Below, piece by piece: positions 37,496 through 47,012 of a stretch of DNA of 64,000 bases; the first letter of the stretch is position 1, and each line of letters begins with the position of its first letter. Origin of the DNA: Vibrio sp. Y2-5 (GTDB lineage Bacteria > Pseudomonadota > Gammaproteobacteria > Enterobacterales > Vibrionaceae); assembly GCF_014596725.1 (NCBI RefSeq), contig NZ_JACVEG010000005.1:186001-250000 (forward strand). The letters run 5' to 3'. The notes under the pieces are model-generated. The model did not search any database, had not been told where the DNA came from, and worked only from the letters and a program-made list of their open reading frames with translations. Both the position numbers and the translations under genes were made by a program.

Positions 37496-39172
37496 TTAAG
37501 AATTTTCTAGATTAGGAATGAGGAAGCTCATTCGTGTGTATTGACCCGGCTCAACTTCGATTTTCAGTGCGGAGTTTTCGCCGAATTTATTGGTTAGCCG
37601 TTTCGCCACAATCTGCATGCCTAGACCATCATGATCATCACTTGGCGGCTGATAGCTGCCAGCATTGTCCTCGACCACGATTCGGTAGCCGTTATCCACC
37701 GGTTCGCTGTAAATACGAACTTTGCCATCTTCAAGCAAGTTGGACGTACCGTGTTTAATCGCGTTCTCGACTAAAGGTTGTAAGGTGAAAGTCGGTACAT
37801 TGCGTTCCAACAATGAGCTATCGATATCGATCTCGACATCAAGGCGGTCACTGAAACGAGCTTTTTCTATCGTCAGGTAGGCGTTGACATGAGCGAGCTC
37901 GTCGCGGAGTGTCACGGTTTCTATATTTTGCTTCAAGTTACTGCGGAAAAACTGCGATAGATGCTGAATTAATTCACGCGCTTTTGTCGGATCCCTGCGA
38001 ATAACGGCACTGATAGTATTCAGAGCGTTAAACAGAAAGTGAGGGTTAATCTGAGCTTGCAACAGCTTAATTTCAGCTCTGGAAAGCAGGATTTGTTTCT
38101 GTTGATACTCACCATACAGAATCTGACTGGAAAGTAGCTGAGCGATACCTTGCGCCATTGACATATTAATGGTCGAGAACAGCTTGCGCTTCGGTTCATA
38201 CAGCTTAATGGTACCAATGACTCTGTCACCCGCTCTAAGCGGAATAATTAACGCAGAGCCGAGCTTACAGGTTGGTGATAATGAGCATTGATAAGGTTGT
38301 TCCTTACCATCGAGATAGATAATGGCGTTTCCTGAGATCGCATCAAGCGTGCTTTGAGAAGATATCGGAGTATTGGGTTTGTGGTGATCATCGCCGATGC
38401 CAACGAAAGCGAGAATTTTTTCTCTGTCGGTAATGGAGACTGCTCCAACGTTGGTGAGTTCGTAAACAATACGGGCAATTTTGTCGGCATTTTTAGGGTT
38501 AAAGCCTTGAGCAAGAATACCAACAGAGCGCTCTGCAATGTTTAACGCACGGCGAGAAAAAGTCGCGGAATACTCTTCGAATATGGTTTTTCTGTCTTGC
38601 AGAATACTCATAAACAGCGCAGCACCCACTGAGTTGGCAATGATCATTGGCGCTGCAATGGTGGATACTAGGTCGTAAGCTTCATCAAACGGTTTGGCTA
38701 CAATTAGAATCAGCAGCATTTGGACGATTTCAGCAAACAGAGTGACGGCAAAAACGATACTAGGGCTGAAAACCAGTCGTCCTTTACTGTTTCTGAGCAG
38801 GTAAGTGTGAAGTAATCCGCCAATAAGTCCTTCGGCGGTTGTGGATATCGCGCAGGCTAAATCGGTAAATCCACCTAATGTGTAGCGGTGAAGTCCTCCA
38901 GTTAAACCAACGAAGAAACCAACCACTGGACCACCGAATAGCCCACCTATTACTGCGCCGATTGCACGAGTGTTGGCTATGGCATCATCAATTTGCAGAC
39001 CGAAATAGGTACCCATAATGCAAAACAGTGAAAACAGGGTATAGACACTTAATTTATGATCAAGACGGCTGGAAATATTAAGCAGAGGGAGAAACAGAGG
39101 TGTCTTACTCAACATGTAAGCTAAAACTAAGTAGACACACATCTGTTGTAATAAAGAAAGGATCAAATCCAT
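37496..39172 (-). CDS. btsS: LytS-type sensor kinase BtsS
   Basis: A 558-residue membrane sensor histidine kinase. Residues 1-195 hold about six helices of the 5TM-LYT type. A GAF domain follows (about 220-355), and then a LytS-family kinase domain with the phospho-acceptor H378 in INPHFLFNALNT and an ATPase domain with PLVENAIKHGT and DNAGS plus GLGMQIVAKRL. E. coli BtsS (YehU) senses extracellular pyruvate. It is cotranscribed with btsR. Confidence 0.9.
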   Translation of the reverse strand: MDLILSLLQQMCVYLVLAYMLSKTPLFLPLLNISSRLDHKLSVYTLFSLFCIMGTYFGLQIDDAIANTRAIGAVIGGLFGGPVVGFFVGLTGGLHRYTLGGFTDLACAISTTAEGLIGGLLHTYLLRNSKGRLVFSPSIVFAVTLFAEIVQMLLILIVAKPFDEAYDLVSTIAAPMIIANSVGAALFMSILQDRKTIFEEYSATFSRRALNIAERSVGILAQGFNPKNADKIARIVYELTNVGAVSITDREKILAFVGIGDDHHKPNTPISSQSTLDAISGNAIIYLDGKEQPYQCSLSPTCKLGSALIIPLRAGDRVIGTIKLYEPKRKLFSTINMSMAQGIAQLLSSQILYGEYQQKQILLSRAEIKLLQAQINPHFLFNALNTISAVIRRDPTKARELIQHLSQFFRSNLKQNIETVTLRDELAHVNAYLTIEKARFSDRLDVEIDIDSSLLERNVPTFTLQPLVENAIKHGTSNLLEDGKVRIYSEPVDNGYRIVVEDNAGSYQPPSDDHDGLGMQIVAKRLTNKFGENSALKIEVEPGQYTRMSFLIPNLENS

Positions 39173-39281
39173 AGTTCAGCCAGCAAGCAAATGTTGAAGA
39201 ATGAGGGTATTTTATGAAAGTTATCGACAATAAAACACGATTTAATCGCATTCAGTGACTTAAAGCTTGTATTTATATTTG

Positions 39282-39406
39282 TGTAAATAATATTTTACAT
39301 GTGTGTTTTTTTAAATTTACACTTGAAATCTTTTTATAGCCTGATAAGTTGTGTTCTATTGAGTTTGAGCTTCAGTGTATAAGTTTAGTGTAAATTTTTT
39401 AATACA
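39282..39406 (+). promoter_or_regulatory. TyrR box cluster upstream of aroF-tyrA
   Basis: A perfect strong TyrR box, TGTAAATAATATTTTACA, is at 39282-39299. Two weaker TGT-N12-ACA boxes follow: TGTTTTTTTAAATTTACA (39304-39321) and TGTAAATTTTTTAATACA (39389-39406), the last just before the ribosome site. One strong plus two weak boxes is also how E. coli aroF is arranged, consistent with tyrosine repression through TyrR. Confidence 0.8.
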
Positions 39407-39415
39407 GGTGATGAG

Positions 39416-40489
39416 ATGAAAAAAAGTGAATTAAGTGATATCAATATTATTGATGAACAGGTATTGATCACACCAGACGCGCTAAAAGCGAAATTACCTT
39501 TAAGTGATGATAGCCGTCGTTTCATCCGTGAATCTCGTCAGACTATCGCAGATATTATTCATAAACGCGATCATCGTTTACTTGTGGTTTGTGGTCCTTG
39601 TTCTATCCATGATGTTGAAGCGGCAAAAGAGTACGCCAAGCGTTTAAAAACCTTGTCAGAAGAGCTGAGCGATCAGCTTTACATTGTGATGCGTGTTTAC
39701 TTTGAAAAACCGCGTACTACGGTTGGTTGGAAAGGCTTGATTAACGATCCGCATCTGGATGGTACTTTCGATATTGAACATGGTTTGCATGTTGGGCGTG
39801 AACTGCTGGTGGATCTGGCTGAAATGGATATTCCTCTGGCAACTGAAGCGCTTGATCCTATCAGTCCTCAATACTTGGCAGATACTTTTAGCTGGGCGGC
39901 GATTGGTGCGCGTACAACGGAATCTCAAACTCACCGCGAAATGGCGAGTGGTCTTTCAATGCCTATCGGTTTTAAGAATGGTACCGATGGTAGCCTTTCT
40001 ACTGCGATTAACGCGATGCAAGCTGCATCATCAAGCCACCGTTTCATGGGTATCAACCGTGAAGGACAAGTGGCACTGTTGACGACTCAAGGTAATAGCA
40101 ATGGTCACGTGATTCTGCGTGGCGGTAAGCAAACCAACTACGATTCAGTGTCTGTGGCTGAGTGTGAAGAAGATTTAGCAAAAGTTGGCTTAGATGCGGC
40201 TCTGATGATCGACTGTAGCCATGCGAACTCACGCAAAGATTACCGCCGTCAGCCACTCGTGGCAGAAGATGCAATCCATCAAATTCGCGAAGGCAACCGT
40301 TCAATCATAGGTTTGATGATCGAGAGCCATATTAATGAAGGTAACCAGTCTTCAGATATACCAATTTGTGAGATGAAGTACGGTGTTTCTATTACAGATG
40401 CATGTATTAATTGGGATACAACTGAGGCACTATTGCGTAAGGCTCACAAAGAGCTGACTCCGTTTCTCGAAAACCGCCTGAAAGGATAA
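39416..40489 (+). CDS. aroF: DAHP synthase, tyrosine-regulated type
   Basis: 3-deoxy-D-arabino-heptulosonate-7-phosphate synthase, first step of the shikimate pathway. The 357-residue class I protein has VVCGPCSIHD, the FEKPRTTVGWKGLINDP loop, GARTTESQTHR and metal-ligand MIDCSHANSRKD. Placement directly upstream of tyrA (12 bp) and the TyrR boxes indicate the tyrosine-controlled isozyme (AroF) over AroG or AroH. Confidence 0.9.
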   Translation: MKKSELSDINIIDEQVLITPDALKAKLPLSDDSRRFIRESRQTIADIIHKRDHRLLVVCGPCSIHDVEAAKEYAKRLKTLSEELSDQLYIVMRVYFEKPRTTVGWKGLINDPHLDGTFDIEHGLHVGRELLVDLAEMDIPLATEALDPISPQYLADTFSWAAIGARTTESQTHREMASGLSMPIGFKNGTDGSLSTAINAMQAASSSHRFMGINREGQVALLTTQGNSNGHVILRGGKQTNYDSVSVAECEEDLAKVGLDAALMIDCSHANSRKDYRRQPLVAEDAIHQIREGNRSIIGLMIESHINEGNQSSDIPICEMKYGVSITDACINWDTTEALLRKAHKELTPFLENRLKG

Positions 40490-40501
40490 AAAGGATAAAC
40501 C

Positions 40502-41638
40502 ATGGCTGTTGAATTGAATGAATTGCGTGATCAAATCGATGCTGTTGATAAGCAGATGGTAGAGCTGCTTGCTCGTCGACTGGCATTAGTGGAAAAAGTG
40601 GGTGAAGTGAAAAGCCAACACGGCCTTCCAATTTATGCTCCAGATCGCGAAGCGGCAATGTTAGCTTCTCGTCGTGAAGAAGCTGAGAAGAAAGGCGTAC
40701 CACCGCAATTAATTGAAGACATTCTTCGTCGCACCATGCGTGAATCCTATGCCAGTGAAAAAGATTCCGGTTTCAAATGTTTGAATCCGGAACTACGCTC
40801 AGTGGTTATTATTGGTGGTAAAGGTCAGCTAGGGGCCTTGTTTGGCCGCATGTTCAGACTTTCAGGTTATCTGGTGAAAGTGCTTGGCAGTCAAGATTGG
40901 GATAACGCAGATGAACTGTTGAAAGATGCTGGTCTTGTTGTAGTGACTGTTCCAATTCATAAAACCATTGGTGTTATTGAGAAGCTTAATAATCTGCCTG
41001 AAGATTGCATTCTGTGTGATTTAACTTCGATCAAGTCTAAACCGCTTAAAGCGATGATGGCTGTGCACAAAGGTCCAGTGGTAGGTTTGCACCCAATGTT
41101 TGGTCCTGATGTACCGAGTTTGGCGAAACAGGTGATTGTTCATTGTGATGGCCGTGGAAAAGAGCAGTATGAATGGCTGTTGAAGCAGTTCTCTATTTGG
41201 GGCGCTAGCCTTTGCAATATTGATGCTGAAGAGCACGACCATGGGATGACCTTGATTCAGGCACTGCGTCACTTTACGTCGTTTGCTTATGGCTACCATT
41301 TATCGAAAGTAAAACCCAATATTGCTCAACTGCTGCAATTGAGCTCGCCAATTTATCGTCTTGAACTTGCGATGGTTGGACGCTTGTTTGGTCAGGACCC
41401 AAATCTTTACGGTGATATCATTCTGTCGTCTGATGAAAACATTGAGATGATTCAGCGTTTTCAACGTAGTTTTGGTGAGGCGGTGAGTCTGATTGAAAGT
41501 CGCGATAAAGCAGGGTTTGTAGCAAGTTTCGAACAGGTTAGTGAGTGGTTTGGCGATTATTCACAACAGTTTATGACAGAAAGCCAGAATCTTTTGAAAC
41601 AGGCGAACGATTCAATTCATCGTCCCCATTCAAGTTAA
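40502..41638 (+). CDS. tyrA: Chorismate mutase/prephenate dehydrogenase (T-protein)
   Basis: A bifunctional enzyme converting chorismate to 4-hydroxyphenylpyruvate for tyrosine synthesis. The 378-residue protein has a chorismate mutase domain (about 1-90, [19 protein letters not shown]) and an NAD-binding dehydrogenase domain starting at [18 protein letters not shown], with [12 protein letters not shown] and [14 protein letters not shown]. Second gene of the aroF-tyrA operon. Confidence 0.96.
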   Translation: MAVELNELRDQIDAVDKQMVELLARRLALVEKVGEVKSQHGLPIYAPDREAAMLASRREEAEKKGVPPQLIEDILRRTMRESYASEKDSGFKCLNPELRSVVIIGGKGQLGALFGRMFRLSGYLVKVLGSQDWDNADELLKDAGLVVVTVPIHKTIGVIEKLNNLPEDCILCDLTSIKSKPLKAMMAVHKGPVVGLHPMFGPDVPSLAKQVIVHCDGRGKEQYEWLLKQFSIWGASLCNIDAEEHDHGMTLIQALRHFTSFAYGYHLSKVKPNIAQLLQLSSPIYRLELAMVGRLFGQDPNLYGDIILSSDENIEMIQRFQRSFGEAVSLIESRDKAGFVASFEQVSEWFGDYSQQFMTESQNLLKQANDSIHRPHSS

Positions 41639-41662
41639 AGTAGATAACTGAAATACCAAAAA

Positions 41663-41693
41663 AAAGCGCTGCCTGTTGGTCAGTGCTTTTTTT
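41663..41693 (+). terminator. Terminator of aroF-tyrA
   Basis: AAGCGCTG and CAGTGCTT pair around CCTGTTGGT, followed by a T-run. Confidence 0.82.
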
Positions 41694-41721
41694 GTTGGTG
41701 TTAATGAAACTTAAGCTTTGA

Positions 41722-42096
41722 CTACTCAGCGTAGTCGGCTAAATCCACTAAGTGCTCCAGTTCGCGATGCAGTAGTTCATCACTGCCGACATTCAGTTCA
41801 ACCAGACGGCGTAAGTGGCCAATACTTTCAATATCGATATGGTCGATTTTTAGGTGCAATATACGTTCATTTTGTATGATAAGTGTCGCGGAGAGATTGA
41901 TGGTGATATCGCTATCCGGGAGTGTGAACGTGACGTCGACAATACTGTTTTTATCCAGCTCGGGTTCATCAACCGCCCACAGTAAAAGCCCTTTTAATGA
42001 TAAATCTTGAATGCAAGTGGCCAACTGATAATCGCCTTGTGTAAGCGTAGCTGGGGCTTGATAGATGATGCGTGAAAAACGTCGGCGTTCAATCAT
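41722..42096 (-). CDS. plzA: PilZ-domain c-di-GMP-binding protein
   Basis: A 124-residue single-domain PilZ protein. The c-di-GMP-binding motif ERRRFSR (RxxxR type) is at residues 3-9, and the second motif (D/N)xSxxG appears as DLSLKG at about 32-37. Both are intact, so it should bind c-di-GMP. By position it corresponds to V. cholerae PlzA, as I recall. It converges on tyrA and lies downstream of ettA. Confidence 0.85.
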   Translation of the reverse strand: MIERRRFSRIIYQAPATLTQGDYQLATCIQDLSLKGLLLWAVDEPELDKNSIVDVTFTLPDSDITINLSATLIIQNERILHLKIDHIDIESIGHLRRLVELNVGSDELLHRELEHLVDLADYAE

Positions 42097-42165
42097 AAAT
42101 GTATCTCTCGTTAAACATATTCAAAAGCATAGCAAAGGTTAGGCTATTAAACAGATACATAGATT

Positions 42166-42192
42166 AAAAAGGCCGCTATATAAAGCGGCCTT
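42166..42192 (-). terminator. Terminator of ettA
   Basis: Minus-strand AAGGCCGCT and AGCGGCCTT pair around TTATAT, followed by TTT, between ettA and plzA. Confidence 0.82.
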
Positions 42193-42206
42193 GAATCATT
42201 TAGATG

Positions 42207-43874
42207 TTACTTAGAAATACGTTTGTATTTGATACGGTGCGGTTCTGCTGCTTGTGCACCAAGCGTTTGCTTCAACCAATCCATGTATTCGGTGTAGTTA
42301 CCTTCGTAGAAGTTAACTTGGCCTTCATCACGGTAATCCAGAATGTGCGTTGCAATACGGTCTAGGAACCAACGGTCGTGCGAGATAACCATTGCACAAC
42401 CTGGGAACTCAAGCAGCGCTTCTTCAAGAGCTCGAAGCGTTTCAACGTCTAGGTCGTTGGTTGGTTCGTCGAGTAGCAGTACGTTACCGCCTGCTTTTAG
42501 CAGTTTAGCTAGGTGAACACGGTTACGCTCACCACCAGACAACTCGCCAATCACTTTCTGTTGATCCACGCCTTTGAAGTTAAAGCGAGAACAGTAAGCA
42601 CGTGCTGGGATCTCGAAGTTGTTGATCTTAATGATGTCAGCGCCTTCAGAAATCTCTTGGAATACGGTGTTTTTGTCGTTCATGCTGTCACGGAACTGAT
42701 CAACAGACGCCAGTTTAACCGTTGTACCCAATTCAATTTCACCTGAATCTGGCTGTTCAACACCGCTTAGCATTTTGAATAGGGTAGATTTACCCGCACC
42801 GTTGGCACCGATAATACCGACGATTGCACCTTTCGGCATGCTGAAAGACAGGTTATCGATCAGTACGCGATCATCAAAAGACTTCGTCAGGTTACGAACT
42901 TCAAGAACTTTATCACCTAAACGCTCACCTGGCGGGATGAACAGTTCGTTAGTTTCGTTACGCTTCTGATGTTCACCACTTTGCAGTTCTTCAAAGCGAG
43001 CCATACGAGCTTTAGATTTCGCCTGACGACCTTTAGGGTTCTTGCGTACCCATTCAAGTTCTTTCTCGATAGTTTTCTGACGAGCACTCTCTTGAGAAGA
43101 TTCTTGTTTTAGACGCTCATCTTTTTGCTCTAGCCAAGAGGTGTAGTTACCTTGCCATGGGATACCTTCACCACGGTCAAGTTCCAGAATCCAGCCAGCC
43201 GCGTTATCTAGGAAGTAACGGTCGTGCGTGATAGCAACAACGGTCCCCGTGTAATCCACAAGGAAGCGCTCTAACCAAGCTACTGACTCTGCGTCTAAGT
43301 GGTTGGTTGGTTCGTCAAGTAGCAGCATGTCTGGTTTTTCAAGAAGCAGACGACAGATAGCAACACGACGACGTTCACCACCAGAAAGCACAGCAATTTT
43401 TGCATTCCAATCCGGTAGACGAAGTGCGTTTGCGGCACGTTCTAAAGAGTTCTCCAGATTGTGGCCATCTTTCGCCTGAATTAGCGCTTCCAGCTCACCT
43501 TGCTCTTTCGCCAGTGCGTCAAAGTCTGCATCTTCTTCGGCGTAAGCAGCATAAACTTCGTCTAGACGAGTTAAAGCACCAGCAACATCGGCTACGGCTT
43601 CTTCAACGACTTCACGCACAGTTTTAGATTCGTCAAGAACAGGCTCTTGAGGCAGGTAACCGACTTTTAGACCTGGTTGTGGACGTGCTTCGCCATCAAT
43701 GTCTTTATCGATACCGGCCATGATACGTAGTAGGGTAGATTTACCCGCACCGTTTAGACCTAAAACACCAATTTTGGCACCTGGGAAGAAACTTAGAGAG
43801 ATGTCTTTTAGAATTTGACGCTTAGGCGGGACGATTTTGCTCACCCGCGACATGGTATATACGTATTCAGCCAT
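42207..43874 (-). CDS. ettA: Energy-dependent translational throttle EttA (ABC-F)
   Basis: A soluble ABC-F ATPase that binds the ribosomal E site and gates elongation by energy state. The 555-residue protein has two ABC domains: Walker A GLNGAGKST and GANGAGKST, signatures LSGGERRRVA and LSGGERNRVH, and Walker B LLLDEPTNHLD and LLLDEPTNDLD. Between them lies the arm/linker with KNPKGRQAKSKARMARFEEL. It begins AEYVYTMSRVSKIVPPKR, as in EttA. Ends in a hairpin. Confidence 0.95.
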   Translation of the reverse strand: MAEYVYTMSRVSKIVPPKRQILKDISLSFFPGAKIGVLGLNGAGKSTLLRIMAGIDKDIDGEARPQPGLKVGYLPQEPVLDESKTVREVVEEAVADVAGALTRLDEVYAAYAEEDADFDALAKEQGELEALIQAKDGHNLENSLERAANALRLPDWNAKIAVLSGGERRRVAICRLLLEKPDMLLLDEPTNHLDAESVAWLERFLVDYTGTVVAITHDRYFLDNAAGWILELDRGEGIPWQGNYTSWLEQKDERLKQESSQESARQKTIEKELEWVRKNPKGRQAKSKARMARFEELQSGEHQKRNETNELFIPPGERLGDKVLEVRNLTKSFDDRVLIDNLSFSMPKGAIVGIIGANGAGKSTLFKMLSGVEQPDSGEIELGTTVKLASVDQFRDSMNDKNTVFQEISEGADIIKINNFEIPARAYCSRFNFKGVDQQKVIGELSGGERNRVHLAKLLKAGGNVLLLDEPTNDLDVETLRALEEALLEFPGCAMVISHDRWFLDRIATHILDYRDEGQVNFYEGNYTEYMDWLKQTLGAQAAEPHRIKYKRISK

Positions 43875-44137
43875 TGCCGATTGTTCCTAATCTATCGTTC
43901 AGAATAAAGTCGCTATTCTATACCAAAGTTATCGTATTTGTTACTAGCGGGTGTTGACCTTTGTTATTCGATATTCAAGGTAATAGAGCGTTAAATGTTC
44001 AGTGTGTGAATGCATATATTGGTGAATTATTCATTTTGTCACATTATTCACATCAACTTTACATCCCACCCCTTTACATTTGCCACTAGAATTAGCGTAA
44101 TGGAACGTAAGTAGTACTCAGTAAAGGATTAGAGTTC

Positions 44138-46081
44138 ATGGCGCCCCTGCATTCCTCAAAGCCGTCTCGTATTTTGTTGTCAATGATTGCATTCAGTTCA
44201 TTGTTTAGCGGCACAGCGTTTTCCGACTCTATCGACCTTAATGCTCAGCGTGATTTGTACGATCAGGCTCAGGAGTGGTTGGATGATAAGAATGTTTCGC
44301 AGTTTGAAAAGGCGAGACCGAAACTCGCAAGTTACCCGTTGACTCCGTATTTAGATTATCGAGCGATTCTCATCGACATTGGCGATAAGCCACCCATTAC
44401 CGTCAGAGTTTTTATTGACGGTCATAAAGATTTTCCATTCTCTGGCCGTATTAGTGCCCCTTATCTTGATGCCTTAGCAGGGCAAAAGAAGTGGAGTACG
44501 TTACTGCAATTTCAAACCTCAGAGCCGAATGGTCAAACCTATCAGTGCCACTATTACAACGCTCATTTACAAGTAGGCAAGCGTGAAAAAGCGTTTGGCG
44601 GAGCGAAAAAGCTCTGGATGAGTGGCGCAAGTATTTCAGACGCTTGTGACCCGCTATTCAAAGCTTGGGAAAAGTCGGGTGGGTTAACTGATGAGTTGGT
44701 TTTCAAGCGCATGTTGTTAGCCTTTGACGGAAGAAATCGAGGGTTATTGGTCTATCTATCGAAAAAGCTCAGCAGCAGTCAGTTCAAAGAAAAAGGCAAA
44801 GCCATGCTGGCTCTGTATGATAAACCTGAGACAGTGGTCAGTTTTGCAAAAAAATACCGTGACCCGTTGTCGGTAGAGCAAGCGCAGTTCGCGCTGGAAA
44901 AACTCGCTCGAGCAGACAGTGCGAAAGCACAGGCTTTAGTTGATAAAGTAACCCAAAGACCCGCGTGGACATCTCAGCAGAAAGCACAAATTGAGCAATT
45001 TATTGCGCTACGTCTGATGGACTCTGAGGATGAAAAACTGATTCGCTGGCGAGACAAGGTTATAGCGATGGGCGACAACGTGACACTCACAGAGTCTCGA
45101 ATTCGCCTAGCGTTGCGTAATGCGGATTGGACACAAGTGCTGTTCTGGATAAATCGCTTACCTGAAGAAGAGATAAAATCTCAGCGCTGGCAGTATTGGT
45201 TAGGCCGAAGCGAAATAGAAAATGGTCATGCCGAACAAGGGATGCAACGTTTGTTTGCACTTGTTGGCCAACGTAATTTTTACAGTGTTGCAGCCGCGAA
45301 GATTGTAAAGCAATCGATTCGCTATCCCAAAAGTACGGTGGCGTTCGATTTCAATCAGGTTAAGCCTTATCAAAAAAGTTTAGTTCGCATTCAAGAGCTG
45401 ATTGAGCGAGATAAAATTGCTGCTGCGAAAAGTGAGTGGAACTGGCTGCTTGATAGAGTTAATCAAAGTGAGAAAGAGATGCTTGCGGCTTATGCCTCGC
45501 GCCAGAATTGGCATCATTTGACGGTTACCGCTTCAATATCGGCCAGTTTGTGGGACAACTTGCAGCTGCGTTTTCCTGTTGCTCACCAGTGGTGGTTTAA
45601 CTTCTATGGCAACAAGCATGGCATAGACCCAATTATGTTGATGTCGTTAGCTCGTCAAGAAAGTGCAATGGACTCAGAGGCTCGTTCGCCTGTCGGTGCT
45701 CGTGGCATTATGCAAATTATGCCTGCGACCGCTAAATACACGGCTAAAAAATACCAACTGACCTACAGTGGTGCCGACGATTTGTATGAAGTTGGTAAGA
45801 ATATCGAAATCGGTAGTCACTATCTCAACGGATTACTGGAGCAATATGATAATAACCGGATTTTTGCTTTTGCTGCTTATAACGCAGGGCCACAACGGGT
45901 GAACCGATGGCGAGAGCAAACTCAGGGTAAACTCGATGCGTATGCTTTCATTGAGGCGATTCCGTTTCGTGAAACTCGTGGCTATGTACAAAATATTTTG
46001 ATGTTTGAAACCTATTATCGAGACTTAATGGGACTACAAGGTGATTTTCTCAACGAAAATGAGTTGAAGACAAAATATTGA
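44138..46081 (+). CDS. slt: Soluble lytic murein transglycosylase Slt
   Basis: A periplasmic exolytic transglycosylase cleaving peptidoglycan to 1,6-anhydroMurNAc products, which feed NagZ and AnmK. The 647-residue protein has a signal peptide (about 1-31), a long alpha-superhelical U/L-domain region, and a C-terminal lysozyme-like domain with catalytic E508 in ARQESAMD, then GARGIMQIMPATA and AAYNAGPQRVNRW. trpR follows downstream, as in E. coli. Confidence 0.94.
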   Translation: MAPLHSSKPSRILLSMIAFSSLFSGTAFSDSIDLNAQRDLYDQAQEWLDDKNVSQFEKARPKLASYPLTPYLDYRAILIDIGDKPPITVRVFIDGHKDFPFSGRISAPYLDALAGQKKWSTLLQFQTSEPNGQTYQCHYYNAHLQVGKREKAFGGAKKLWMSGASISDACDPLFKAWEKSGGLTDELVFKRMLLAFDGRNRGLLVYLSKKLSSSQFKEKGKAMLALYDKPETVVSFAKKYRDPLSVEQAQFALEKLARADSAKAQALVDKVTQRPAWTSQQKAQIEQFIALRLMDSEDEKLIRWRDKVIAMGDNVTLTESRIRLALRNADWTQVLFWINRLPEEEIKSQRWQYWLGRSEIENGHAEQGMQRLFALVGQRNFYSVAAAKIVKQSIRYPKSTVAFDFNQVKPYQKSLVRIQELIERDKIAAAKSEWNWLLDRVNQSEKEMLAAYASRQNWHHLTVTASISASLWDNLQLRFPVAHQWWFNFYGNKHGIDPIMLMSLARQESAMDSEARSPVGARGIMQIMPATAKYTAKKYQLTYSGADDLYEVGKNIEIGSHYLNGLLEQYDNNRIFAFAAYNAGPQRVNRWREQTQGKLDAYAFIEAIPFRETRGYVQNILMFETYYRDLMGLQGDFLNENELKTKY

Positions 46082-46105
46082 TTATCTTCGAGGTATCACT
46101 AGAAT
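46078..46105 (+). promoter_or_regulatory. Candidate trpR promoter
   Basis: TTGATT (46078-46083), 16 bp spacer, TAGAAT (46100-46105), beginning at the slt stop codon and 31 bp before the trpR ATG. Confidence 0.5.
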
Positions 46106-46116
46106 AACGAGGGTGT

Positions 46117-46132
46117 ATCACTTAACGAGTAC
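46117..46132 (+). promoter_or_regulatory. TrpR operator-like site on trpR
   Basis: ATCACTTAACGAGTAC agrees with the trp operator core ACTAGTTAACTAGTAC at 12 of 16 positions. It lies between the candidate -10 and the start codon, fitting autorepression as in E. coli trpR. Confidence 0.55.
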
Positions 46133-46136
46133 AGTT

Positions 46137-46430
46137 ATGTCTCAACAACCTGAATACAGTGATTGGTCTCAATTAATTGATTTAGTTAAACAAGCTGCAG
46201 ATAACGACCAGCACGAAATGTTATTGACCATGTTAATGACACCAGATGAAAGAGAAGCGCTCGTCGCCCGAGTGAATATATTATGTGAACTACTTAAAGG
46301 TGAGATGTCACAGCGTCAAGTGAGTCAGATGCTAGGGGTTGGTATCGCAACCATCACCCGAGGTTCGAATGAGCTGAAGTCTCGCTCAGAACAAGAAAAA
46401 GCGACGTTAAGTAAGTTGATCCTCAAATAA
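46137..46430 (+). CDS. trpR: Trp operon repressor
   Basis: A small dimeric repressor using tryptophan as corepressor. The 97-residue all-helical protein has LMTPDEREALVARVNIL and the helix-turn-helix QRQVSQMLGVGIATITRGSNEL. ATG 46137 is preferred over a GTG 24 bp upstream because the operator-like site and a GAG-type ribosome site lie just before it. Downstream of slt, convergent with yjjX. Confidence 0.93.
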   Translation: MSQQPEYSDWSQLIDLVKQAADNDQHEMLLTMLMTPDEREALVARVNILCELLKGEMSQRQVSQMLGVGIATITRGSNELKSRSEQEKATLSKLILK

Positions 46431-46481
46431 CTGTTCTTCACAGAGCTTTCTTCTAATTTGTGCAAACATTTGCCGAGATCA

Positions 46482-47012
46482 TTAAACCAAGTTAGCCGGG
46501 AAATGTTCTGGGTTCGTAAACGGTATAAGCGCTAATATCAAAGCTTGATGATAGACTGAGCTGCGAGTGAGTTGATGCTGAGTGAGCAGGCCAATCGCTC
46601 CGCCTTTTTGCTTAATATTGTCAGTGCCGAATACGTCATCCATCACATCACCCAGTTCGTTCGCCTGCTCTAATTTTACCAGAACTTGTGGTGGAAGCAT
46701 TAAACTCGCTGAGCGAGACTCGCCACGATGGGTTTTAGATTCAATAATCATCCAGGCAAACGTCACGTTGCCTTCAATACCCGCTTCCAATCCAACGTAG
46801 AAATCACCGTCAGTAAGCACTTGTTTAGCATTGCGAACTCGGTTTAATGCACCCGCTTTGGTTTCCTCATTCGTCATCGGTTGATCTGCCACTTCGCTGG
46901 GGACACTAATCCCCTGAAAGTTGAAAGCTTGGTTGGGAAATGCGGATTGAAATGCGCTCTTTACTGCATTAATTTTTGCCGGATTAAGAGAAGCGATAAT
47001 TACATTCTTCAT
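46482..47012 (-). CDS. yjjX: Inosine/xanthosine triphosphatase
   Basis: A housecleaning NTPase hydrolysing ITP and XTP. The 176-residue protein begins [18 protein letters not shown] and has [12 protein letters not shown] and the [22 protein letters not shown] block of the NTPase_I-T family. Its first 29 bp overlap the end of mbaA in another frame, so it likely depends on the nspS-mbaA transcript. Confidence 0.92.
   Translation of the reverse strand: MKNVIIASLNPAKINAVKSAFQSAFPNQAFNFQGISVPSEVADQPMTNEETKAGALNRVRNAKQVLTDGDFYVGLEAGIEGNVTFAWMIIESKTHRGESRSASLMLPPQVLVKLEQANELGDVMDDVFGTDNIKQKGGAIGLLTQHQLTRSSVYHQALILALIPFTNPEHFPANLV

Noticed and set aside
44073..44101. TTTACA...CGTAAT as the slt promoter
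   Set aside because: The -10 hexamer is poor and alternatives exist nearby.
46984..47012. Possible frameshift joining mbaA and yjjX
   Set aside because: Both proteins have complete, conserved ends; this is an ordinary gene overlap.
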